The position numbers were made by a program, and so were the translations under genes. From NCBI GenBank assembly GCA_900543085.1, contig UQQF01000032.1:1-23025 (forward strand): 23,025 bases of DNA. Reading direction: 5' to 3'. The first letter of the stretch is position 1. Every line of letters starts with the position of its first letter. The notes beneath the pieces were generated by a model. The model was given only the letters and a program-made list of their open reading frames with translations, did not search any database and was not told the DNA's origin. Source of the DNA: an uncultured Eubacteriales bacterium. Its GTDB lineage: Bacteria > Bacillota > Clostridia > Oscillospirales > Oscillospiraceae. This document shows positions 7,204 to 15,550 of this stretch, piece after piece.

Positions 7204-7836
7204 TTAAATCCCCAATACCCTTTCTATCTCGGCCGTAGTGGCCTCGATCGTGGGCTGATTGTCAACGCTTCTCAGTTTGCCGCGCTCGGCGTAGTAGTCC
7301 TTCAAAGGCTCCGTCTCCCTGTGGTAGATCTCAAGCCTGGCCTTCACGGTCTCGGGCGCGTCGTCCTTGCGTACATCCAGCTCGCCGCCGCAGTTGTCGC
7401 ACTTGCCCTCGACTTTGGGCGGGGCGTTGACAATGTGGTAGCTGGCGCCGCAGACATGGCAGGTGCGGCGGCCGGACATGCGTTCAATGATCGTCTCGTC
7501 GGAAATCTCGATGCTCAGGGCAAAGTCGACGTCGATGCCGTGCTTCTCAAGCGCCTCCGCCTGGGGTATCGTCCTCGGCATACCGTCGAGGATGTAGCCA
7601 TGGCCGCAGTCGCCTTCGGCCAGGCGCTCGGCGACGATGTCGATTATGACATCGTCGGGGACGAGCGCTCCGGACTCGACGTAGCTCTTTGCCTTCAGGC
7701 CTACGGGCGTGCCGTTTTTGATGGCAGCACGCAGGATGTTGCCGGTGGAGATGGTGGGTATGCCCAGCTTTCGACTGAGTATCTCGGCCTGGGTGCCCTT
7801 TCCGGCGCCCGGCGCTCCTAAAAGTATGAGCTTCAT
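7204..7836 (-). CDS. adk: Adenylate kinase, zinc-lid form
   Basis: 210 aa from the ATG giving MKLILLGAPGAGKGTQ, preceded by GGAGG. A longer TTG-started reading frame overlapping secY is unlikely. The enzyme interconverts ATP + AMP and 2 ADP. The P-loop GAPGAGKGT is at 7-15, and the AMP-binding TGNILRAAI segment is at about 31-39. DGMPRT (84-89) carries Met where most have Phe. The lid has a full Cys4 zinc site (Cys126, Cys129, Cys146, Cys149), the long Gram-positive form. It lies between secY and map, as usual. Confidence 0.98.
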   Translation of the reverse strand: MKLILLGAPGAGKGTQAEILSRKLGIPTISTGNILRAAIKNGTPVGLKAKSYVESGALVPDDVIIDIVAERLAEGDCGHGYILDGMPRTIPQAEALEKHGIDVDFALSIEISDETIIERMSGRRTCHVCGASYHIVNAPPKVEGKCDNCGGELDVRKDDAPETVKARLEIYHRETEPLKDYYAERGKLRSVDNQPTIEATTAEIERVLGI

Positions 7837-7853
7837 GTTCCGCCTCCAGTCAA

Positions 7854-9143
7854 TCAATCGAGGAAGCCCTTGTAGTTGCGCATCAGGAGCTGGCCTTCAA
7901 CGGCACGGACAGTCTCGATGGCGACGCCGACAACTATGATTATAGACGTACCGCCGAGGGATATGCCGGCCAGAGCCGGGGCGTCGCTGAAGCAGCCGAT
8001 GAGGATGGGGACAACGGCCACAACGCCCAGATAGAGCGCACCCAAAAGAGTGATCTTGTTGAGAACCTTGCGAATGTACTCGCTGGTCGGCTTGCCGGCG
8101 CGGAAGCCGGGGATGAAGCCGCCGTTCTTCTTGAGGTTGTTCGCAATTTCCACGGGGTCAAACTGGATGGTGGAGTAGAAGTAGCTGAATGCGATGATGA
8201 GCAGGAAGTAGATTATGGCGTAGGGAACGGTGTTGGTGTTGAACACGTTCGTCATCAGCCAGGAATCGCTCCAGCTCGGGACAAAGGCGCAGATCGTAGC
8301 GGGGATAGACGCGATCGTGGAGGCGAAGATGATGGGCATGACGCCGGACATGTTCACCTTCATGGGGAGATGCGTGCTCTGGCCGCCGTAGAGCTTGCGG
8401 CCCACGACGCGCTTGGAATACTGCACCGGGATCCTGCGCTCGGCGTCGTTGACGATGACTATCAGGACGATAATCGCAAGAGCGCCGATGAGTATGAGCA
8501 CGAGCGCCCACCAGGCCAGGGAACCATTGCCCACGTTGGTGATCATGGTCCACACGGAGCTGGGGAAGCGGGCGATGATGCTCGCGAACAGGATGATGGA
8601 GATGCCGTTGCCGATACCGAACTCGGTGATCTGCTCGCCCATCCACATGATGAGCGCGCTGCCGGCCATGAAGGTCATGATGATGACGATGGCGGGCCAC
8701 ACACCGGTGGCGTCGGAGTTCAGCAGACCCTGGTTGTTCATCAGGGTGTAGTAGGCAATGCCCATGACGAGGCCGATGCCCACGGTGGTATAGCGGGTGA
8801 TGGAGGCGATCTTCTTGCGGCCTTCCTCACCGCCCTCTTTGGCCAGGCGCTCCAGAGCCGGGATGGCAATGGTGAGCAGCTGGATGATGATGGACGCGTT
8901 GATATACGGCTGTATGCTCAGCGCGAAAATCGTGGCCATCGAGAAGGATCCGCCGGACATGGTGTTCCACAGACCCAGTATGGTGTTGTTGACGGTGTTG
9001 AAATAGCTCTCGAGGAGAGTCGTATTGACATAAGGCACGGGAACAGCGTTACCCAGCCGGTATATCAGGATGATGAACAGCGTGAAGATTATCTTCTTAC
9101 GCAGCTCAACGATCCCCCACGCGTTCCTAAGAGTCTTGAGCAC
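7854..9143 (-). CDS. secY: Protein translocase subunit SecY
   Basis: 429 aa polytopic membrane protein with ten predicted helices, the channel of the Sec translocon. Family landmarks include the N-terminal LRNAWGIVELRKKIIFTL, the plug region around LESYFNTVNN to SMATIFALSIQPYINASIIIQLL, and the cytoplasmic loops RRIPVQYSKRVVG and GFIPGFRAGKPTSEYI that contact the ribosome and SecA. The start is GTG (9141-9143), one base after the rplO stop, so it relies on a site inside the end of rplO and is likely translationally coupled. Confidence 0.98.
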   Translation of the reverse strand: MLKTLRNAWGIVELRKKIIFTLFIILIYRLGNAVPVPYVNTTLLESYFNTVNNTILGLWNTMSGGSFSMATIFALSIQPYINASIIIQLLTIAIPALERLAKEGGEEGRKKIASITRYTTVGIGLVMGIAYYTLMNNQGLLNSDATGVWPAIVIIMTFMAGSALIMWMGEQITEFGIGNGISIILFASIIARFPSSVWTMITNVGNGSLAWWALVLILIGALAIIVLIVIVNDAERRIPVQYSKRVVGRKLYGGQSTHLPMKVNMSGVMPIIFASTIASIPATICAFVPSWSDSWLMTNVFNTNTVPYAIIYFLLIIAFSYFYSTIQFDPVEIANNLKKNGGFIPGFRAGKPTSEYIRKVLNKITLLGALYLGVVAVVPILIGCFSDAPALAGISLGGTSIIIVVGVAIETVRAVEGQLLMRNYKGFLD

Positions 9144-9144
9144 C

Positions 9145-9585
9145 TTACACCACCTCGGCCTTTCCGCCCACCGCCTCTATCTTTTGCTTTGCAGATTCGG
9201 AGAAAGCGGAAGCCTTGACGGTGACAGCCTTGGTCAGGCTGCCGTTGCCCAGAACCTTAAAGCCGTACTCGCACTTGCTGAGCACGCCCGCAGCGAGAAG
9301 CGCGGCGGCGTCAACCTCGGAGCCGGCGTCGAAGCGCTCGAGCGCGGAGACGTTGATCTCCTCCAGGGGCTTGGCGAAAATGTTGTTGAAGCCGCGCTTG
9401 GGGATACGCCTGGCGAGGGGCATCTGGCCGCCCTCGAAGCCGACGCGGACGCCGCCGCCGCTCCTGGACTTCTGACCCTTCTGGCCGCGGCCGGCGGTCT
9501 TGCCGTTGCCGGTGCCGTGTCCCCTGCCCTTCCGCTTGCAGACCTGAGTGCTGCCGGCGGCGGGAGAAAGTTCACTGAGTTTCAT
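9145..9585 (-). CDS. rplO: 50S ribosomal protein L15
   Basis: 146 aa. The Gly/Arg/Lys-rich N-terminal extension (KRKGRGHGTGNGKTAGRGQKGQ) threads into 23S rRNA. The GFEGGQMPLARRIPKRGF signature follows. The C-terminal L18e/L15 fold ends at GGKAEVV. It starts 12 nt after rpmD with GGAGGG upstream and ends one base before secY, a nearly universal order. Confidence 0.97.
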   Translation of the reverse strand: MKLSELSPAAGSTQVCKRKGRGHGTGNGKTAGRGQKGQKSRSGGGVRVGFEGGQMPLARRIPKRGFNNIFAKPLEEINVSALERFDAGSEVDAAALLAAGVLSKCEYGFKVLGNGSLTKAVTVKASAFSESAKQKIEAVGGKAEVV

Positions 9586-9597
9586 TGCGTACCCTCC

Positions 9598-9777
9598 TTA
9601 TTCTTCCGTGACCTGCAGGAGGTAGCCTATCTGGGCTATCTTGCCGCGGGTCTGGGGATTATCGGGCTGCACGGTCTCGTTGCCGGGCTTGCGCAGTCCG
9701 AGAGAGTGGGCGGTGGCGATGTGCTTGTCGTGGCGCCCATTGAGGCTCTTGACGAGCTTTATCTTGAGTTGAGCCAT
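9598..9777 (-). CDS. rpmD: 50S ribosomal protein L30
   Basis: 59 aa, found by reading the gap between rpsE and rplO. It reads MAQLKIKLVKSLNGRHDKHI at the start, then ATAHSLGLRKPGNETVQPDN, and ends GYLLQVTEE followed by TAA. This is the short bacterial L30 with its ferredoxin-like fold and the conserved LGLRK turn that contacts 23S rRNA. It starts 13 nt after rpsE, with GGGGGT before the ATG. Confidence 0.97.
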   Translation of the reverse strand: MAQLKIKLVKSLNGRHDKHIATAHSLGLRKPGNETVQPDNPQTRGKIAQIGYLLQVTEE

Positions 9778-9790
9778 TGCACGTACCCCC

Positions 9791-10321
9791 TTAACCTATG
9801 ACTTCGTCGGCAGTCTTGCCGCGGTAGACGGAGACCTGCTCGGCGTCCCTGAGACGCATGAGGCCTTCCATAGTGGCGGCGACAACGTTCTGGGGATTGT
9901 TGGAGCGCAGGCACTTGGCGCGAATGTCGCGGATGCCGGCAGCCTCCATCACGGCACGGACAGCGCCGCCGGCCAGGACGCCGGTGCCGCTGGGCGCGGG
10001 CATCATATAGACGCGGCCGGCGCCGAACTTGCCCATGACCTCGTGGGGAATGGTGGTTCCCTGCATGGTGATGGTGACGATGTGCTTCTTGGCGTCCTCG
10101 AGGCCCTTGCGGATAGCCTCGGAAACCTCGCTGGCCTTGCCGAGGCCATAGCCGACGCGGCCCTTGCCGTCGCCCACGACGCACAGCGCCGAGAACTTCA
10201 TGACGCGGCCGCCCTTGACGGTCTTGGAAACGCGGTTGAGGGCGACTACCTTTTCGGTCAGCTCGTTGCCCTCGTCGTTACGATTGCGGCGGTTGTCACG
10301 CCTGTCGTTATTGTAAGCCAT
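9791..10321 (-). CDS. rpsE: 30S ribosomal protein S5 with basic N-terminal extension
   Basis: 176 aa. S5 helps form the mRNA entry channel and affects decoding accuracy. The double-stranded-RNA-binding N-domain begins at about [23 protein letters not shown], and the C-domain contains [20 protein letters not shown]. Before the core lie about 18 residues rich in Arg, Asn and Asp ([15 protein letters not shown]) and likely disordered; many S5 proteins are shorter here. The composition resembles the unusual S3 tail encoded upstream. Spacing of 18 nt to rplR and an AGGAGG site support the start. Confidence 0.97.
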   Translation of the reverse strand: MAYNNDRRDNRRNRNDEGNELTEKVVALNRVSKTVKGGRVMKFSALCVVGDGKGRVGYGLGKASEVSEAIRKGLEDAKKHIVTITMQGTTIPHEVMGKFGAGRVYMMPAPSGTGVLAGGAVRAVMEAAGIRDIRAKCLRSNNPQNVVAATMEGLMRLRDAEQVSVYRGKTADEVIG

Positions 10322-10339
10322 TTCGTTTCCTCCTCCCGC

Positions 10340-10696
10340 TTAGAACTTGAGGCCGCCCTCGCGGGCGCCGTCGGCCAGAGCCTGAACGCGGCCGTGATAG
10401 ATGTAGCCGCCGCGGTCGAAAACGACCTCCTCAATGCCCTTGGCAATGGCACGCTCGGCAATCATCTTGCCGACCTGCTCGGCAGCTTCCTTGTTTCCGC
10501 CGCCGACGAAGCCCTTCTCAACGCTGCTCGCGGAGCACAGGGTGTGTCCGGCGACGTCGTCGATGATCTGGGCGTAGATGTTGTTCTCGCTCCTGTAAAC
10601 GCTCAGGCGAGGACGCTCCGGGGTTCCGGAGATCTTGGCGCGCACGCGCTTGTGGCGCTTAATACGCTGAGCCTTAGTGTTCGGTCTTTTAATCAT
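10340..10696 (-). CDS. rplR: 50S ribosomal protein L18
   Basis: 118 aa. L18 binds 5S rRNA in the central protuberance with L5. The Lys/Arg-rich N-terminus ([18 protein letters not shown]) is followed by [21 protein letters not shown] and the C-terminal [28 protein letters not shown], all typical. It is 16 nt downstream of rplF. Confidence 0.98.
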   Translation of the reverse strand: MIKRPNTKAQRIKRHKRVRAKISGTPERPRLSVYRSENNIYAQIIDDVAGHTLCSASSVEKGFVGGGNKEAAEQVGKMIAERAIAKGIEEVVFDRGGYIYHGRVQALADGAREGGLKF

Positions 10697-10712
10697 TTAA
10701 GCGCACCTCCCC

Positions 10713-11255
10713 TTATTTCGCACCGGTCTTGCCTTCCTTGCGGCGGATGTGCTCGTAATCGTACTTGATGCCCTTGCCCTTGTACGGCTCCGGCGGACGC
10801 TTGTTGCGCACATCGGCGGCAAACTGGCCGACCTTCTGCTTGTCGATGCCCTTGATAACTATGTGGTTGGCATCGGTGACGTCGATCTTGATGTCCTCGG
10901 TCTCTTTGACGATGACGTCGTGGCTGTAGCCGAGCTTCATGACGAGCTCCTCGCCCTTCTTCTCGGCGCGGTAGCCGACGCCGTTTATCTCCAGCTTCTT
11001 CTCGAAGCCGTTGGTGACGCCGATTACCATGTTGTTGAGGAGGCTGCGGGTAAGGCCGTGCAGGCTGCGCTGCTGCTTGGTGTCTTCCTTGCGGGCGACG
11101 TGCAGCACGCCGTTTTCCTCAGTGATGACCATATCGGGGCACAGCGCCTCGGTGATGGTTCCCTTGGGTCCCTTGACGGTCACGACGTTCCCCTCGGCGA
11201 TGGTGACTTCGACGCCGGCGGGGACGGTGATGGGCTCTCTACCAATTCTAGACAT
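10713..11255 (-). CDS. rplF: 50S ribosomal protein L6
   Basis: 180 aa. L6 has two related domains near the sarcin-ricin loop. It starts MSRIGREPITVPAGVEV, with the family motif GPKGT in the first domain. The second domain ends in the signature PPEPYKGKGIKYDYEHIRRKEGKTGAK. It lies 13 nt after rpsH with GGAGGG upstream of ATG. Confidence 0.98.
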   Translation of the reverse strand: MSRIGREPITVPAGVEVTIAEGNVVTVKGPKGTITEALCPDMVITEENGVLHVARKEDTKQQRSLHGLTRSLLNNMVIGVTNGFEKKLEINGVGYRAEKKGEELVMKLGYSHDVIVKETEDIKIDVTDANHIVIKGIDKQKVGQFAADVRNKRPPEPYKGKGIKYDYEHIRRKEGKTGAK

Positions 11256-11268
11256 TCTTCAGCCCTCC

Positions 11269-11667
11269 TTACCACACGAAAGCAAGGACTTCGCCGCCGA
11301 CGTGAGCCGCACGGGCCTTCTTGTCGGTCATGATGCCCTTGGAAGTCGAAATGATGGCGATGCCGAGGCCGCGGAGCACGCGGGGCAGCTCGTCGGCGCC
11401 GGCGTAGACGCGCAGGCCGGGCTTGCTGACGCGCTTGAGCCCGGTGATGGCCTTGACCTTGCCGGGAAGGTACTTCAGGGTGATGCGGATAACGCCCTGG
11501 GTGCCGTCGTCGATGAGCTGGAAGGAGCGGATGTAGCCCTCCTCGAGCAGTATCTCGGCGATGGCCTTCTTCATCTTGGAAGCGGGGACGTCCACGGTCT
11601 CATGCTTCGCGCTGCCGGCGTTGCGGATGCGGGTCAGCATGTCGGCAATGGGGTCAGTGATCTGCAT
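11269..11667 (-). CDS. rpsH: 30S ribosomal protein S8
   Basis: 132 aa from the ATG giving [17 protein letters not shown], with AGGAGG eight bases upstream. A 28-residue longer frame reaching 11751 lacks support and runs through hairpins. S8 binds the central domain of 16S rRNA. The C-terminal [27 protein letters not shown] is canonical. In E. coli S8 represses the spc operon at a site near rplE; whether the structured 277-nt leader here plays such a role is unknown. Confidence 0.97.
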   Translation of the reverse strand: MQITDPIADMLTRIRNAGSAKHETVDVPASKMKKAIAEILLEEGYIRSFQLIDDGTQGVIRITLKYLPGKVKAITGLKRVSKPGLRVYAGADELPRVLRGLGIAIISTSKGIMTDKKARAAHVGGEVLAFVW

Positions 11668-11691
11668 TGTTTTTCCTCCTGTTTTCAGAGT

Positions 11692-11760
11692 TACCGCCCT
11701 TTGCGGTATCCACCGGCGAGGTTCCGGGGCAATAGGCGCTCTCGTGAGCAAGCGCCGATT
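11692..11760 (-). repeat. Two hairpins in the rpsN-rpsH intercistronic region, rpsH-proximal
   Basis: TACCGC (11692-11697) pairs with GCGGTA (11703-11708). AATAGGCGCT (11731-11740) pairs with AGCGCCGATT (11751-11760) with one mismatch, and CTC/GAG continue the stem inside. Neither has a minus-strand U-tract. They belong to a chain of five hairpins filling the only large gap inside the spc part of the cluster. Confidence 0.6.
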
Positions 11761-11801
11761 GGCAGCGGCCTTTCGTCGGTGTGCTGGGACAATCTATGCT
11801 A

Positions 11802-11852
11802 GGCGGGTGTTACCCCGCCGTTGCATACTCAATGTCGCATCCAAACGGATGC
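11802..11852 (-). repeat. Two further hairpins in the rpsN-rpsH gap
   Basis: GGCGGG (11802-11807) pairs with CCCGCC (11814-11819). GCATCC (11837-11842) pairs with GGATGC (11847-11852) around AAAC. Both are perfect 6-bp stems between the larger hairpins on either side. Confidence 0.55.
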
Positions 11853-11868
11853 TCGCTTCTCAGGGAAT

Positions 11869-11944
11869 TTTTCGCTAGACGAAGCGTGGCAAGCGCAGCT
11901 GTATCAAGATACAGCAAGCGCGCCTCGCGCAGCATAGCGGAAAA
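11869..11944 (-). repeat. 76-nt imperfect palindrome directly after the rpsN stop codon
   Basis: The centre GCTGTATC-AA-GATACAGC (11898-11915) is perfect. Outward, GCGC/GCGC, GCGTGGC/GCCTCGC (one mismatch), CGCTA/TAGCG and TTTT/AAAA continue the pairing to 11869 and 11944, giving about 28 bp with small bulges. The right end abuts the rpsN TAA. It looks like a REP- or MITE-like small palindrome, or an RNA-processing stem; sequence alone does not decide. Confidence 0.7.
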
Positions 11945-12130
11945 TTACCAAGACGCCTTCTTGACGCCCGGGATCTGACCTTTGTAGGCCAGTTCGCGGA
12001 AGCAGATGCGGCAGATGCCGTAGTCACGCAGGTAGGCGTGGGGGCGGCCGCAGATTTTGCAGCGGTTGTAGCGGCGGGTGGAGAACTTCGCCGGGCGCTG
12101 CTGCTTGAGAATCATAGATTTCTTAGCCAT
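11945..12130 (-). CDS. rpsN: 30S ribosomal protein S14, zinc type (type Z)
   Basis: 61 aa, the short form. The zinc site has Cys24, Cys27, Cys40 and Cys43 (CKICG ... CRICF). The end [12 protein letters not shown] is canonical. S14 is a late-assembling 30S head protein. It lies 17 nt after rplE, with a GGAGGAG site. The following 277-nt gap to rpsH is unusually long for this cluster and packed with hairpins. Confidence 0.98.
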   Translation of the reverse strand: MAKKSMILKQQRPAKFSTRRYNRCKICGRPHAYLRDYGICRICFRELAYKGQIPGVKKASW

Positions 12131-12147
12131 GCTTACTTACTCCTCCC

Positions 12148-12693
12148 TCACGCGTTGGTGTAGAACGGGGCGCCCATCAGACGAAGCAGCTCGCGAGCCT
12201 CCTCGTCGGTGTTCGCGGTGGTGCAGATGGCGATGTTCATACCGCGCAGCTTCTCGATCTTGTCGTAGTCGATCTCGGGGAAGATTATCTGCTCCTTGAG
12301 ACCCAGGCTGTAGTTGCCGCGGCCGTCGAAGGCGTCCGGGCTGATGCCGCGGAAGTCGCGGACACGGGGCAGAGCCACGTTGAGCAGCCTGTTCAGGAAG
12401 TCCCACATGCGGTCGTGGCGCAGGGTGACCTTGACGCCGACGTGCATGCCCTCACGGAGCTTGAAGTTCGCGACGCTCTTGCGGGCGACGGTGGCAACGG
12501 CCTTCTGGCCGGTGATGGCGGTGATGTCCTTGATGACAGCGTCCAGAGCCTTGGCGTTGTCCTTGCAGTCGCCGCAGCCGACGGAGACGACGACCTTGTC
12601 GATGCGGGGAATCTGCATAACGCTCTTGTACTGGAACTTCTGCATCAGGGCGGGAGCGACCTCCTTGACGTACAGCTCTTTCATCTGGTTCAT
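12148..12693 (-). CDS. rplE: 50S ribosomal protein L5
   Basis: 181 aa. L5 binds 5S rRNA and contacts P-site tRNA and bridge B1b. Typical parts are the N-terminal [30 protein letters not shown], the [26 protein letters not shown] loop, and the C-terminal [28 protein letters not shown]. The segment [15 protein letters not shown] differs from the more common MGVGDA pattern at this place, with two Cys. A GGAGGG site precedes ATG, 13 nt after rplX. Confidence 0.97.
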   Translation of the reverse strand: MNQMKELYVKEVAPALMQKFQYKSVMQIPRIDKVVVSVGCGDCKDNAKALDAVIKDITAITGQKAVATVARKSVANFKLREGMHVGVKVTLRHDRMWDFLNRLLNVALPRVRDFRGISPDAFDGRGNYSLGLKEQIIFPEIDYDKIEKLRGMNIAICTTANTDEEARELLRLMGAPFYTNA

Positions 12694-12706
12694 GCTCTCA
12701 CCCTCC

Positions 12707-13015
12707 TTACAGCTCGGCGCCGCAGTGCTTGCAGACGCGAACCTTCTTGCCGGCCTCGTTGACCTTGTGAGCCACGCGGGTCGGCTTGTTGCACTTGGAG
12801 CAGACCACCATGACCTTGCAGGCGTAGATGGGGGTCTCGACCTTGATGATCGAGCTCTCCTGACCCTGCTTGCGAGCCTTCTGATGCTTGGTGGCGACGG
12901 AGACGCCCTTGACGATGACCTTGCCCTCCTTGGGCATGGCGGTCAGGACCTCGCCCTGCTTGCCCTTGTCGCGTCCGGACAGGACGACAACCTTATCATT
13001 CTTCTTAATGTTCAC
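12707..13015 (-). CDS. rplX: 50S ribosomal protein L24
   Basis: 102 aa. The N-terminal KOW motif ([19 protein letters not shown]) binds the 23S 5' end and initiates 50S assembly. The C-terminus has two Cys pairs (CSKC and CKHC) forming a probable zinc ribbon, common in Firmicutes L24. The start codon is GTG (13013-13015), with GAGGAGGG upstream. It lies 13 nt after rplN. Confidence 0.97.
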   Translation of the reverse strand: MNIKKNDKVVVLSGRDKGKQGEVLTAMPKEGKVIVKGVSVATKHQKARKQGQESSIIKVETPIYACKVMVVCSKCNKPTRVAHKVNEAGKKVRVCKHCGAEL

Positions 13016-13028
13016 TATCGCGCCCTCC

Positions 13029-13397
13029 TCAAATGACTTCGGGAGCGAGGGACAGGATCTTCATGTACTCCCTGTCACGCAGCTCGCGGGCCACGGGCCC
13101 GAATATGCGGGTGCCTGTCGGGTTGCGGTCGTCCTTTATCAGGACGGCGGCGTTTTCGTCGAAGCGGACATAGGTGCCGTCGGCGCGACGGACAGCCTGC
13201 GCGGTGCGAACGACGACGGCCTTGACGACGTCGCCCTTCTTCACGCTGCCGCCGGGAGCGGCCTTACGCACAGAGGCGACGATGACGTCGCCGATGCTGG
13301 CGTACTTGCGGCGGGAGCCGCCCAGAACCCTTATGCACTTAATTTCCTTGGCGCCGGAGTTGTCGGCGACCTTGAGAAAGCTTTCCTGCTGTATCAT
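13029..13397 (-). CDS. rplN: 50S ribosomal protein L14
   Basis: 122 aa, universal length. It starts [28 protein letters not shown] and ends [16 protein letters not shown], both standard. L14 lies at the subunit interface and contacts bridge B8. Spacing is 12 nt after rpsQ with GGAGGC upstream. Confidence 0.98.
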   Translation of the reverse strand: MIQQESFLKVADNSGAKEIKCIRVLGGSRRKYASIGDVIVASVRKAAPGGSVKKGDVVKAVVVRTAQAVRRADGTYVRFDENAAVLIKDDRNPTGTRIFGPVARELRDREYMKILSLAPEVI

Positions 13398-13409
13398 GTG
13401 GACGCCTCC

Positions 13410-13673
13410 TTACTTGGCCTTCTCAACGATTTCGACCACGCGCCAGCGCTTGTCCTTGGACAGCGGGCGGGTCTCCATCACGCGCACCCTGTCGCCTACA
13501 CCGCACTCGTTGCGCTCGTCGTGCGCCTTGAGGCGATAGGTGCGGCCTATGATCTTCTTATACCTCGGGTGGGCAACGCGATCCTCGACGATGACGACCA
13601 CGGTCTTGTCCATCTTGTCGGAAACGACCTTGCCGACGCGGGTCTTACGGGAAGAAGTTCTAACTTCACTCAT
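13410..13673 (-). CDS. rpsQ: 30S ribosomal protein S17
   Basis: 87 aa OB-fold primary 16S-binding protein. Landmarks are [34 protein letters not shown] and the [27 protein letters not shown] end. It lies 14 nt after rpmC with a GGAGG site and keeps the standard order rpmC-rpsQ-rplN. Confidence 0.98.
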   Translation of the reverse strand: MSEVRTSSRKTRVGKVVSDKMDKTVVVIVEDRVAHPRYKKIIGRTYRLKAHDERNECGVGDRVRVMETRPLSKDKRWRVVEIVEKAK

Positions 13674-13687
13674 TATCTCTTACCTCC

Positions 13688-13882
13688 TCAGCGCCCAAGC
13701 TGCTTCTCGCGGATGACAGTCTTGACGCGGGCGATGTCACGCCTGGTCGCGCTGATCCGGGTGGGGTTGTCAAGATGGTTGGTGGCATGCTGCATACGGA
13801 GCATGAACAGATCCTTCTTGAGGTCGGCGAGCTTCTGCTCGAGCTCGCTCTCGGACATGGAACGTATTTCGTTTGCCTTCAT
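13688..13882 (-). CDS. rpmC: 50S ribosomal protein L29
   Basis: 64 aa from ATG at 13882 (MKANEIRSMSESELEQKLADLK), one base after the rplP stop. A GTG four codons upstream would overlap rplP and is less likely because family members start at this Met. GGTGGTG within the end of rplP serves as the ribosome site. L29 is a helical hairpin near the tunnel exit, where trigger factor and SRP dock together with L23. Confidence 0.95.
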   Translation of the reverse strand: MKANEIRSMSESELEQKLADLKKDLFMLRMQHATNHLDNPTRISATRRDIARVKTVIREKQLGR

Positions 13883-13883
13883 C

Positions 13884-14312
13884 TTATTCACCACCGTTCT
13901 CGGTATCCGCCTTGCTGACTATGCGGGTCTTGCAGGGCAGCTTGTGGCTGGCGAGACGCAGCGCCTCGCGCGCAACTTCCTCGCTGACGCCGGCTATCTC
14001 AAAGAGCACGCGGCCGGGCTTTACAACCGCGACCCAGTACTCGGGGGAGCCCTTACCGGAGCCCATGCGGGTCTCGGCAGGCTTCTTGGTGACCGGCTTG
14101 TCGGGGAATATCTTTATCCAGACCTGGCCGCCGCGGCGGGTGTAACGGGTCATAGCTACACGAGCGGCCTCTATCTGGTTGGAGGTTATCCAGCAAGGCT
14201 CCTGAGCCTGGAGCCCGAACTCACCGTAGTTGACAACATTGCCGCGGGAGGCCTTGCCCTTCATGCGGCCGCGCTGCACCCTGCGGTATTTGACTCTCTT
14301 GGGCATCAGCAT
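13884..14312 (-). CDS. rplP: 50S ribosomal protein L16
   Basis: 142 aa. It starts [21 protein letters not shown] and includes the [23 protein letters not shown] loop that reaches the peptidyl-transferase A-site region. The ATG overlaps the rpsC stop codon (TGATG), implying translational coupling. Confidence 0.98.
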   Translation of the reverse strand: MLMPKRVKYRRVQRGRMKGKASRGNVVNYGEFGLQAQEPCWITSNQIEAARVAMTRYTRRGGQVWIKIFPDKPVTKKPAETRMGSGKGSPEYWVAVVKPGRVLFEIAGVSEEVAREALRLASHKLPCKTRIVSKADTENGGE

Positions 14313-15178
14313 CAGTTGCTGCCTCCTTCCTTAGTCTCCGTGCGCGGAGCCTGGCCGGCCGGCCTGGGTCCGCGGTTGTAGCCGCCGCCCTGGCGGTTGT
14401 CGCGGTTATAGCCGCCGCCCTGACGGTCGTTGCGGTAGTTGCCGCCGCCCTGGCGGTTGCGGTAGCCGCCCCTGCGGTCATCGCGGCGGTCGCGGCGGCG
14501 ATCCTCGCGCTTGCTCATGTCCATGGTGCGCGGGGTGGTGCGCAGGGTCTGGCTGAGGACCTCGCCCTTGTAGATCCAGACCTTGACGCCGATGCGGCCG
14601 TAAGTGGTAGCGGCCTCGGCGAAGCCGTAGTCGATGTCGGCGCGCAGGGTCTGCAGGGGGATGGTGCCCTCGTGGTAGCACTCGCTGCGGGCGATCTCGG
14701 CGCCGCCCAGACGGCCGCCGCACATGACCTTGATGCCCTTGGCGCCCATGCGCATGGCGCGGCTGATGGCGTTCTTCATCGCACGGCGGAAGCCGATGCG
14801 GCGCTCCAGCTGGCCGGCGATGTTCTCGGCGACGAGCTGAGCGTTGGTGTCGGGGGTGCGAACCTCGACGATGGAGAGGGCGACAGGCTTGCCGATCATC
14901 TTGGCGACGGTGGCCTGCAGGCGCTCGATCTCGGCGCCGCCCTTGCCTATGACCTTGCCCGGACGGGAGCAGTGGATGAAGATGCGGACCTTGTTGCTGT
15001 CGCGCTCGATCTCGATGTTGGGCACGCCCGCATCGTAGAGGGTCTTCTTCAGGTACTGGCGGATCTTGTAGTCCTCAACGATCAGGTCGCCGACCTTGTC
15101 GTTGCGGGCATACCAGCGGGAATCCCAATTCTTTATAACGCCGACGCGAAGGCCGTGCGGATTAACTTTCTGTCCCAT
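14312..15178 (-). CDS. rpsC: 30S ribosomal protein S3 with Arg/Gly/Asn-rich repeat tail
   Basis: 288 aa, about 60 longer than most bacterial S3. The core (1-218) is normal: [23 protein letters not shown], the KH domain with [14 protein letters not shown], and the C-domain with GCYHEGT-like [25 protein letters not shown]. The extra tail (219-288) has a DRR-rich basic patch (225-238), then repeats of the form RQGGG-N/Y-Y/N-R (about 239-268), ending in [18 protein letters not shown]. Such RGG-like sequence usually is disordered and binds RNA. S3 lies at the mRNA entry pore, where the tail could touch incoming mRNA; this is inference. Confidence 0.96.
   Translation of the reverse strand: MGQKVNPHGLRVGVIKNWDSRWYARNDKVGDLIVEDYKIRQYLKKTLYDAGVPNIEIERDSNKVRIFIHCSRPGKVIGKGGAEIERLQATVAKMIGKPVALSIVEVRTPDTNAQLVAENIAGQLERRIGFRRAMKNAISRAMRMGAKGIKVMCGGRLGGAEIARSECYHEGTIPLQTLRADIDYGFAEAATTYGRIGVKVWIYKGEVLSQTLRTTPRTMDMSKREDRRRDRRDDRRGGYRNRQGGGNYRNDRQGGGYNRDNRQGGGYNRGPRPAGQAPRTETKEGGSN
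14371..14460 (-). repeat. 30-bp tandem repeat inside the rpsC 3' end
   Basis: Three in-frame copies with a period of 30 bp; the shared GCCGCCGCCC begins at 14381, 14411 and 14441, and a partial copy follows to about 14480. Each unit encodes ten residues including RQGGG. It can expand or contract in whole codons without changing frame. Confidence 0.85.
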
Positions 15179-15190
15179 GTTCCCGCCTCC

Positions 15191-15538
15191 TTATTCCTTC
15201 TCAGCCACGACGACGGTGATGTGGCTGGTGCGCTTGTTGATACGGTACATGCGGCCGCGAGCCCTCGGCTGGCCACGCTTGAGGATGGGGCCGGCGTCGA
15301 CGTAGGCCTGCTCGACGTAGAGCTTCTCGGGATCCATCTCAAAGTTGTTCTCGGCGTTGGCGACAGCGCTCTTGAGAACCTTGCTGACGTATTCGCAGCC
15401 GGCCTTCGGGGTATTGGCCATGAGAGCCTCGGCGAAGGCGGCGTCCTTGCCGCGGATCATGTCGCAGACTATCTGCACCTTGCGGGGAGCGATGCGGACG
15501 AACTTGGCCTGCGCCCGCGCGGTTTTGATTTCTTCCAT
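15191..15538 (-). CDS. rplV: 50S ribosomal protein L22
   Basis: 115 aa. L22 contacts all 23S domains, and its hairpin lines the exit tunnel. Typical segments are [25 protein letters not shown], the [22 protein letters not shown] region, and the loop [24 protein letters not shown]. It lies 12 nt after rpsS and 12 nt before rpsC, with GGGGGAGG upstream. Confidence 0.98.
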   Translation of the reverse strand: MEEIKTARAQAKFVRIAPRKVQIVCDMIRGKDAAFAEALMANTPKAGCEYVSKVLKSAVANAENNFEMDPEKLYVEQAYVDAGPILKRGQPRARGRMYRINKRTSHITVVVAEKE

Positions 15539-15550
15539 GTTTCCTCCCCC

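Noticed and set aside
7837..7857. TTG start for adk overlapping secY
   Set aside because: Adenylate kinases begin at MKLILLGAPG, and GGAGG is placed for the ATG at 7836.
11668..11751. Upstream-extended start of rpsH
   Set aside because: The 28 extra residues have no family match, and the AGGAGG site fits the ATG at 11667.
12888..14381. 497-codon plus-strand open frame, and similar ones at 395-1783, 3439-4536, 4355-5653 and 14672-15826
   Set aside because: They lie antisense to certain ribosomal, rpoA, SGNH hydrolase or anti-sigma genes and have low-complexity sequence caused by the codon bias of the real strand.
14371..14480. 30-bp direct repeats resembling a CRISPR array
   Set aside because: No unique spacers; the repeats are contiguous, in frame and encode the S3 tail.
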